From: Bdellovibrionales bacterium
GTDB lineage: Bacteria; Bdellovibrionota; Bdellovibrionia; Bdellovibrionales; UBA1609
DNA length: 5,178 nt
Direction: 5' to 3'
NCBI GenBank assembly: GCA_020435085.1
Contig: JAGRAB010000021.1
Span: 2,574 to 7,751 of the forward strand
Of this stretch, positions 1 to 4,459 are shown in pieces. The notes beneath the pieces are model-generated. The model searched no databases. It saw only the letters and a program-made list of their open reading frames with translations, and had not been told where the DNA came from. Made by a program: the position numbers and the translations under genes. Within the stretch, counting starts at the first letter, position 1, and each line of letters starts with the position of its first letter.

Positions 1-207
1 AGAGATTTTACCATTCCTGCCAATGATTGGAATTTTTGGCTCCAGCACTATTGGCGTGTTTTACCCCAACTTGAGTCCACAAGAGCTGATCGTAAAAGCC
101 AACAACGCCCACGTGGAAAACGGCCCAAACGCTTGAAAAGGGACCAAAGTAACCCTAAAGTGCCACAAGAAAGCATTGCTGGACAGAACTTAAGAGAAGA
201 GGGATAA
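1..207 (+). CDS. C-terminal fragment of an unrecognised protein with a basic tail
   Basis: Frame 1 is open from the first base to a TAA at 205-207, giving the last 68 residues of a protein whose start lies outside the window. The visible part begins with an aromatic patch (W10, F12, W13, Y17, W18 in NDWNFWLQHYWRVLP). It then becomes very basic and probably disordered between residues 28 and 47 (ADRKSQQRPRGKRPKRLKRD), and ends in a polar tail. Such a tail would suit nucleic-acid, ribosome or membrane-surface binding, but that is inference; I do not recognise the family. The gene lies on the same strand as tatA, 25 bases upstream, so the two may be co-transcribed. An independent tatA promoter candidate overlaps its last codons. 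The coding assignment rests on the open frame, the position just before tatA and the biased composition. A chance open frame of this length at a window edge cannot be fully excluded. Confidence 0.6.
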   Translation, partial: RDFTIPANDWNFWLQHYWRVLPQLESTRADRKSQQRPRGKRPKRLKRDQSNPKVPQESIAGQNLREEG

Positions 208-208
208 T
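180..208 (+). promoter_or_regulatory. Candidate sigma70-type promoter for tatA
   Basis: TGGACA at 180-185 (5 of 6 to TTGACA) and GATAAT at 203-208 (5 of 6 to TATAAT) are separated by exactly 17 bases. Transcription would start near 215, just before the GGAGG ribosome-binding site at 222-226, leaving a leader of about 18 bases. The site overlaps the stop codon of the upstream gene, so tatA could be expressed alone as well as by read-through. Just downstream, an AT-only dyad (ATAATAA at 204-210 and TTATTAT at 213-219) overlaps the -10 element. It also contains a second -10-like hexamer, TATTAT at 214-219, which has no matching -35. This is a consensus match only. Confidence 0.42.
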
Positions 209-232
209 AAACTTATTATACGGAGGCCAATT

Positions 233-466
233 ATGAGTCCATCACTATGGCAAATTCTCATTGTAGTTGGAATTTTTGTTTTACTTTTTATGGGACCTAA
301 GCGGTTACCAGCAGCCTTAAAATCACTCGGCGAAGGTATTCGAGATTTTAAAAAAGGTCTCGATGGAGACGAAATCGATGTCACTGATTCTGTCAAACGC
401 CAACAAATGGCAGATAAAGAAAAAGAAGCCGCTGCCCAAAAGCAAAAAGAAAAAGAAACCACCTAA
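233..466 (+). CDS. tatA: Twin-arginine translocase subunit TatA (TatA/E family)
   Basis: Small pore-forming subunit of the Tat system, which exports folded proteins with twin-arginine signal peptides across the inner membrane. The 77-residue protein has the family layout: a very short N-terminus with a polar residue (Q7), one membrane helix at about residues 5-20, and a G21-P22 hinge with KRLP. An amphipathic helix follows at about 25-42, containing the typical LGEGIRDFKKG with F39. After it come an acidic stretch (DGDEID, 44-49) and a charged Lys/Glu/Gln tail. The usual FG at the hinge is MG here, with Phe one residue earlier; the wording MGPKRLP also recalls TatB hinges, but the helix after it is TatA-like. 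The start is well supported by GGAGG at 222-226, six bases before ATG. The gene ends in two tandem TAA stops. No tatB or tatC lies in the window, so it is either unlinked or an additional copy. Confidence 0.93.
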   Translation: MSPSLWQILIVVGIFVLLFMGPKRLPAALKSLGEGIRDFKKGLDGDEIDVTDSVKRQQMADKEKEAAAQKQKEKETT

Positions 467-532
467 TAAAAAGAAACTGGCCCCCTTAATTGCGGATTTT
501 GAATACCTACCGTCTCGAAGAGTTGTGTAATT

Positions 533-556
533 CCAACGAGTTCTCATGCTCGTTGG
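533..556. other. Internal hairpin 1 of the 200-bp element
   Basis: CCAACGAG at 533-540 pairs perfectly with CTCGTTGG at 549-556 around the 8-base loop TTCTCATG. A few further pairs are possible outside a single mismatch (529-531 with 558-560). It lies two bases before hairpin 2, which suggests stacked arms of one fold. Confidence 0.85.
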
Positions 557-558
557 TG

Positions 559-585
559 TTTCTCGAAAACTTTGTTTTCGAGAAA
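559..585. other. Internal hairpin 2 of the 200-bp element
   Basis: TTTCTCGAAAA at 559-569 pairs perfectly over 11 bases with TTTTCGAGAAA at 575-585, loop CTTTG. C570 can also pair with G574 to give 12 pairs and a TTT triloop. The heptamer TCTCGAA of its left arm also occurs at 513-519, so that upstream copy could compete for the partner at 577-583 and allow an alternative fold. Confidence 0.87.
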
Positions 586-676
586 GCCATCCGATCACCA
601 AAGTTTATTAGTAAATCAAGACATCTAGAGGATGGAGGGATAAGATCTTCCGCAATTAAGGGGGCCAGTTTCAACC

Positions 677-2710
677 TTAATCCACCAAGCTCTGGGCTGC
701 TTTCACAATAGCACGAGCATCTAAGCCATGTTTTCTATAAAGCTCAATAGCGTTGTAAGCACTTTGACCGAATTGTTCTTTGACACCAAGGCATCGAACC
801 TTCACAGGGACCTCATTACAAACCAATTCTTGCAAAAGAAGGGCTCCCATTCCGCCTTTGAGTTGATGATCTTCGACTGTTACTAAACGTCCACCTGTTT
901 TTTCTAAACATGTTTGAAGTGTTTCAACATCTGGTCGATTGATAATGGATGGATTCACAACAATAGCCCCCTGGCCGCCATCCTTTAAAGTTCTTGCTGC
1001 AGCTATTGCTTGGTGAATTAAAGAGCCCGCTGCAACAATAGTCACTGCATTTTCTTTTTCTTCAGATGTATCAAAAACAATTTGTGCTCGCCCCATCTGA
1101 TATTGAATATTCTCTGATAAAATAGTTGGGACAAAGTTTTCTCGCCCCAAAAAGAAGATAGATGTATGGGGCACTTCTCCATTTTTTCGTTTTCTATAAA
1201 ATGTATCCACAGCCTGTCCCACTAAGGCATCGGCTTCTTCACTTGTCGTCAGACAATAAACATCGACATGCGGAATACTGCTTGTCATTGAAAAGTAAGT
1301 GAGTGCCTGATGAGAAGCTCCATCAGCAGCATCTTGAAAGCCCGCATGTGAAAAAATCGCAATCACCGGTGCCTCTGATAAAGAGGCCATTGTCATTGGC
1401 AAAGCCCCTTTTGTAACTCCAAATTGAGAAAACGTATCTACAATGGGAATAAACCCTTGTTTTGAAAGCCCCGCAGCCACACTTATCATATTACTTTCTG
1501 CAACACCTATATCTTGAGAGCTTTCAGGAAATTTCTTTTGAAAGTCTGCAACCCCGGTAGAGCCAGGAAGATCTGAAGAAATAGAAACAATTGGTAAACC
1601 TTCTTGTTTTTTTCGAATTAATGCCGAGGCAACGCCCACCTGTATTTTTTCTGTTTTTTGCCCACTTGAACCCGATGATTTTTTCTTATTTTCAAGTTCT
1701 ACCAATTCCCCAATCCAACGAATGAACTCTTGTGGTATTTTTTCATCACCATAAATTTCTTGTAAGAAGGCAGAAAGTTCTTCGGCCTTCTTTAATGGGA
1801 ACCCGTGTCCGCCAGAAGATGACTCTGCTGTTTTTTGAACCCCATAGCCTTTGATTGTTTTTGCATGAATAGCCACTGGTTGTTGAGGTTGATTCAAAAC
1901 TAAATGGCGTGCTTTTTCAAAAGTCTTATAGCATGCTTCTAAATCATGGGCATGATCCAGCGATAAAACATTCCACCCCAAAGCTGTTAAAGACTTAAAT
2001 GTGGGATTCATTGAATACGAGTCGCTATCAATACGACCAGAGAGTTTTGTATTGTTATCACTGATAATTAAAATAAATGGAGCGAGCTTCCCCTTTGCTG
2101 CAAAGCCAGGAATGGCACTCAACGCTTCTTTAGCTTCTCCTTCCATACATGCCCCATCAGAAATAGCAGCAACTGTGACGCGCTTGATACCCGCCCATGC
2201 ATCAGCCATTGCTAAACCTTGAGCCTGCGGCAAACTTGAACCCAAAGGGCCATTAGAAAGATACACGCCCTGCGGAAAAAGGTGAGATTCACCATGTCCA
2301 GTAAGTACAGAGTCAATAGATCGAAATCCTTTTAACTTTTCGATGGTTAAATCGGCATAATTGTAAATGGCCTTCAGAGCATATAATCCATTTTCACAGT
2401 GTCCCGCATCGTTCACAAAATGATAAAGATCTGTCCATGGTTTTGCTTGCGCTTGCGAATCTAAAAACATAGCTCCGTGAGCTGCTGCCATTAATTCCGC
2501 AAAAGCCGAAGGGCCACCCCAGTGAGATGCCGCTCCCCCAATGACTGCGGCCATATCCATAAGAGCCACTAATGCTCGCGTCGCTTTTGGATCCGCAAGA
2601 ACCACCTCTTCACCTTGTGTATTTTTGACTGTCACTGAATATTTTGGAGGTTGTGTTGGTGTTGGTGCGAGAAGAGTTTTCATTGAAATGGGTTGAATCA
2701 CTTGGGACAT
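677..2710 (-). CDS. tkt: Transketolase-family TPP enzyme, divergent
   Basis: Thiamine-diphosphate enzyme, probably moving two-carbon ketol units between sugar phosphates in the cytoplasmic pentose phosphate pathway. The 677 residues hold all three domains. The TPP-binding domain (about 40-330) has H104, GHG at 138-140, NGPLGSSL at 153-160, the metal-site segment SDGACMEG (184-191) with SDNN (217-220), and GGHGFPL (300-306). The pyrimidine domain (about 355-530) has the catalytic Glu E405 in GVAESNM, H455, DGASHQ (463-468) and R523. The C-terminal domain (about 555-677) has AAGSLIHQA and LGVKEQFGQSA. It departs from textbook transketolases: SGHPG is replaced by GGAASHWGG (58-66), GDG by SDG, and a Lys/Ser-rich linker lies at 342-355. 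The ATG at 2708-2710 is supported by AGGAG (2718-2722) seven bases upstream. The product is clearly in this family, but the exact substrate is uncertain; DXS and AceE-type E1 proteins fit worse in length and motifs. Confidence 0.87.
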   Translation of the reverse strand: MSQVIQPISMKTLLAPTPTQPPKYSVTVKNTQGEEVVLADPKATRALVALMDMAAVIGGAASHWGGPSAFAELMAAAHGAMFLDSQAQAKPWTDLYHFVNDAGHCENGLYALKAIYNYADLTIEKLKGFRSIDSVLTGHGESHLFPQGVYLSNGPLGSSLPQAQGLAMADAWAGIKRVTVAAISDGACMEGEAKEALSAIPGFAAKGKLAPFILIISDNNTKLSGRIDSDSYSMNPTFKSLTALGWNVLSLDHAHDLEACYKTFEKARHLVLNQPQQPVAIHAKTIKGYGVQKTAESSSGGHGFPLKKAEELSAFLQEIYGDEKIPQEFIRWIGELVELENKKKSSGSSGQKTEKIQVGVASALIRKKQEGLPIVSISSDLPGSTGVADFQKKFPESSQDIGVAESNMISVAAGLSKQGFIPIVDTFSQFGVTKGALPMTMASLSEAPVIAIFSHAGFQDAADGASHQALTYFSMTSSIPHVDVYCLTTSEEADALVGQAVDTFYRKRKNGEVPHTSIFFLGRENFVPTILSENIQYQMGRAQIVFDTSEEKENAVTIVAAGSLIHQAIAAARTLKDGGQGAIVVNPSIINRPDVETLQTCLEKTGGRLVTVEDHQLKGGMGALLLQELVCNEVPVKVRCLGVKEQFGQSAYNAIELYRKHGLDARAIVKAAQSLVD

Positions 2711-2739
2711 GCCTAGACTCCTGTAGAGTTATGGGTTCT

Positions 2740-2768
2740 TTTCTAGTCTTGATGTGACTTTGCGTCAA
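2740..2768 (-). promoter_or_regulatory. Candidate sigma70-type promoter for the transketolase gene
   Basis: On the bottom strand TTGACG (2763-2768, 5 of 6 to TTGACA) lies 17 bases before TAGAAA (2740-2745, 4 of 6 to TATAAT). Transcription would start near 2733, leaving a leader of about 22 bases that carries the AGGAG ribosome-binding site. This is the best promoter match in the divergent 106-bp gap. Confidence 0.45.
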
Positions 2769-2769
2769 G
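2748..2769. promoter_or_regulatory. Imperfect dyad overlapping the transketolase promoter, possible operator
   Basis: CTTGATG (2748-2754) and CGTCAAG (2763-2769) match as inverted repeats at 6 of 7 positions around an 8-base centre. The dyad covers the predicted -35 and most of the spacer of the leftward promoter and lies upstream of the rightward one. A dimeric regulator bound here could control both divergent genes. Part of the symmetry is simply the TTGAC of the -35 box, so the evidence is weak. Confidence 0.22.
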
Positions 2770-2780
2770 GACTTCTCCAA

Positions 2781-2809
2781 TAGACCTTTAGAGCGAACTT
2801 CCCTATTCT
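2781..2809 (+). promoter_or_regulatory. Candidate promoter for the deaminase gene, implying a leaderless mRNA
   Basis: TAGACC (2781-2786, 4 of 6) and TATTCT (2804-2809, 4 of 6) are 17 bases apart. The expected start point, about seven bases after the -10, is 2816, immediately before the ATG at 2817. This agrees with the absence of any purine-rich ribosome-binding site before that ATG. The match is modest. Confidence 0.3.
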
Positions 2810-2816
2810 ATTCAGA

Positions 2817-3830
2817 ATGGAAATGTCAGAAATAAAACAAATTGTAAAAGCCGAAATTCACTCTCACCTCGAACTCTGCCTTCGCCCTGCAACAATCAAA
2901 GAGCTCGCTCCACAGTTTGGAATTGAATTGCCTAATGAACAAACATTTCGAGATCGCTTTATTATTGATGAGCCTATGAAAGATTTAGGCTCAGTTCTTA
3001 ATAAATTCTTAGATACACAAAAGCTTCTTGCCTCTGAAGAAATTCTTGAACGGATCACATATGAAGCTTGTGAGGATGCCTATAAAATTTCAAATACAAA
3101 AATTCTAGAACTTCGATATGCACCAACTTTTGTGCAGCAAGGGCATGAGAATCTTAATTTTGAAAAAATTCATGCTGCCATTGTAAAAGGAATGAAAAAA
3201 GCCGAGGCCGATTTTGATATGGCTGTTGGTCTTATTTGTATCATTCAACGGATTCTCCCTGTTAAAGAAGCAGAAGCAGTAACTGACTTTGCAATAGATC
3301 ACAAAGAAACTTTTGTTGGTTTAGACCTTGCCGACAACGAGGTTGGATTTGACTCTAAACCATTTGCACCATTTTTCTTAAGAGCTAAGAAAGCAGGCCT
3401 AGGCATTACTGTTCACAGTGGCGAGGCCGATGTACCAAAAGCTCCTCGCTATGTACAAGATGCGATTGAGTATTTGGGAGCTGATCGTATTGGTCATGGT
3501 GTTCAAATTTATCGTGATGAAAAAATGATGAGTTATGTAAAAGAAAAGCAAATTCCCCTAGAGCTTTGCCCAACAAGTAACTGGCTCACTTCAGCGATTT
3601 CCACAAAAGAAGCCCATCCTTTCAAGCAACTTTATGATTTTGGGATCATGACCACCATCAACACAGATGATGGTGGTATTTTTGATGTGAATTTGAATCA
3701 AGAATATGAACTTCTTCATCGGTTGCACGGCCTTGATCGCAGCGATCTTGAACACTGTGCTGATTATGCGGCTAAAGTGAGTTTTATCTCTCCAGAGAAA
3801 AAACAAAAAGTTTGGCCACGAAAACTTTAA
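2817..3830 (+). CDS. add: Adenosine-deaminase-family hydrolase
   Basis: Cytoplasmic zinc hydrolase of the amidohydrolase fold that removes the 6-amino group of adenosine (to inosine) or a related purine in nucleoside salvage. At 337 residues it has the usual bacterial length and all metal and catalytic landmarks in order: HSHL (H15, H17), HSGE (H200 and catalytic E203), RIGHG (H227), CPTSNWLT (251-258) and NTDD (D284, D285). Several positions that normally touch the nucleoside differ. HLDG is HLEL (19-20), AGDE is ADNE (172-175), HAGE is HSGE, and TDDP is TDDGG (286-287). The substrate may therefore be adenine, a modified nucleoside or another 6-aminopurine instead of adenosine. ATG 2817 and ATG 2823 (residue 3) are both possible starts; neither has a clear ribosome-binding site. 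The gene is divergent from the transketolase and overlaps the convergent ABC ATPase gene by four bases. The family is certain, the exact substrate is not. Confidence 0.9.
   Translation: MEMSEIKQIVKAEIHSHLELCLRPATIKELAPQFGIELPNEQTFRDRFIIDEPMKDLGSVLNKFLDTQKLLASEEILERITYEACEDAYKISNTKILELRYAPTFVQQGHENLNFEKIHAAIVKGMKKAEADFDMAVGLICIIQRILPVKEAEAVTDFAIDHKETFVGLDLADNEVGFDSKPFAPFFLRAKKAGLGITVHSGEADVPKAPRYVQDAIEYLGADRIGHGVQIYRDEKMMSYVKEKQIPLELCPTSNWLTSAISTKEAHPFKQLYDFGIMTTINTDDGGIFDVNLNQEYELLHRLHGLDRSDLEHCADYAAKVSFISPEKKQKVWPRKL
3651..3677. other. Perfect 10-bp hairpin inside the deaminase gene
   Basis: ACCACCATCA (3651-3660) and TGATGGTGGT (3668-3677) are exact inverted repeats around the 7-base loop ACACAGA. 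The hairpin lies entirely in coding sequence for residues 279-287 (TTINTDDGG), the segment with the metal-site Asp residues. The right arm includes the codons of the unusual Gly286-Gly287 pair. Confidence 0.8.
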
Positions 3831-4459
3831 ACCAGTCGGCCATTTTCAATACGAACGCGAGAACTTGCTAAGGCTTTTACATCCTCTTCGTCATGAGTGA
3901 CTAATAATGTTGGCACTGAGTGTTTGCAAATGACTTCGGCGACAAGCTGTCTTGCTTGCATTTTTAATTCTGCATCTAAATTTGAAAATGGCTCATCTAA
4001 AAATAAAAATCGTGGCTGTCCGATAAGAGCTCTCGCCAAAGCGGTTCGTTGTTTTTCGCCCCCTGAGAGTCGAAAACCTTTGGTATCAAGACATTTATTT
4101 AAATGAAGTTGCTCAATGAGTTCTTTAAATCTTGACTCTAAAATGGCAGCATCGACGTTTCTGGCTTTCCCTGCAAAAAGAATATTTTCTCGTGCTGTCA
4201 TGTGTGGAAAAATCTCATAAGACTGAAAAACAACACCCAAGCGTTTTTCACTTAAAGGGAGTTTGGCAAGATCCACGCCTTGCATCTCCCAACTTAAACT
4301 TGGACATGGCTCAAGCCCAATCAATAAGCGAAAGACTGATGTTTTTCCCGCACCCGATGGACCCCAAAGGGCGGTCACACCTTGATCGGGCAATTCCCAA
4401 CGGGGAATTTCAATTTTAAAATCGCCATAATCACGAATAAGATTTTTGACTAATGACAT
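3827..4459 (-). CDS. ABC importer ATPase, ThiQ/FbpC/PotA-like
   Basis: Nucleotide-binding subunit that powers solute import with the permease encoded just upstream. The 210 residues contain a complete ATPase core: Walker A GPSGAGKT (33-40), Q-loop with Q79 in VVFQSYEIFPHMT, signature LSGGEKQR (131-138), Walker B FLFLDEP (151-157), D-loop SNLD (159-162) and switch His H189 in VTHDEED. It stops soon after the H-loop, so the C-terminal regulatory domain of the longer PotA, MalK and FbpC proteins is absent. That length suits ThiQ-type subunits. The start codon (4457-4459) lies inside the end of the permease gene, a 29-base overlap that suggests translational coupling; an AGGA lies ten bases upstream and a second one almost touches the ATG. 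The gene ends in a TTAA shared with the stop of the convergent deaminase gene. The ATPase role is certain; thiamine as substrate rests on the permease. Confidence 0.92.
   Translation of the reverse strand: MSLVKNLIRDYGDFKIEIPRWELPDQGVTALWGPSGAGKTSVFRLLIGLEPCPSLSWEMQGVDLAKLPLSEKRLGVVFQSYEIFPHMTARENILFAGKARNVDAAILESRFKELIEQLHLNKCLDTKGFRLSGGEKQRTALARALIGQPRFLFLDEPFSNLDAELKMQARQLVAEVICKHSVPTLLVTHDEEDVKALASSRVRIENGRLV

Larger units (their letters stand above)
468..672 (-). terminator. Possible oversized intrinsic terminator for the transketolase gene
   Basis: Read leftward, the transketolase transcript would pass its stop codon, run through the whole 200-bp inverted-repeat element, and meet TTTTTATT straight after the second 24-base arm (the A run at 468-472 on the top strand). 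A stem followed at once by a U-tract is the layout of an intrinsic terminator, but here the stem closes about 150 bases of structured RNA instead of a short loop. In the rightward direction no T-run follows the element, so the signal would act in one direction only. This reading is an inference. Confidence 0.3.
473..672. repeat. 200-bp element bounded by perfect 24-bp inverted repeats
   Basis: Positions 473-496 and 649-672 are exact reverse complements over 24 bases. The arms start GAAACTGGCCCCC and continue through TTAATTGCGGA. Pairing stops cleanly at both outer ends. The 152-base interior holds two perfect hairpins (533-556 and 559-585) and a weaker long-range stem (587-592 with 630-635), so either strand could fold as a closed stem around a multi-arm junction. 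The element fills nearly all of the space between the convergent tatA and transketolase genes, 6 bases after one stop and 4 after the other. The open frames crossing it look like chance. It may be a miniature inverted-repeat mobile element, a structured RNA or 3' UTR, or an oversized terminator. A flanking AA dinucleotide on each side (471-472 and 673-674) is too short to count as a target-site duplication. The structure is certain; its identity is not. Confidence 0.9.

Noticed and set aside
323..601. Open frame of 92 codons on the minus strand overlapping tatA
   Set aside because: It is antisense to the Lys/Glu-rich tatA tail, which explains its Phe-rich runs, and has no start signal.
473..672. 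Retron-type msr-msd RNA, because of long complementary ends enclosing hairpins
   Set aside because: No reverse transcriptase gene is in the window, the neighbours are tatA and a transketolase, and there is no long msd-like hairpin in the right half.
473..672. Integron attC site or CRISPR-like repeat
   Set aside because: The ends lack the RYYYAAC and GTTRRRY core sites, there is no cassette structure, and there are no regularly spaced direct repeats.
490..711. Open frame of 73 codons on the plus strand crossing the inverted-repeat element
   Set aside because: It has no ribosome-binding site, runs through both hairpins and the right arm into the transketolase 3' end, and shows no protein-like pattern.
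2749..2777. Rightward promoter with TTGATG at 2749-2754 as -35
   Set aside because: At 17 bases downstream the sequence is not -10-like; the pair at 2781-2809 fits better.
4392..4409. 7-bp hairpin (AATTCCC and GGGAATT, loop AACG) early in the ABC ATPase gene
   Set aside because: It is short, lies wholly within codons for EIPRWELP, and is within what chance allows in a gene of this length.
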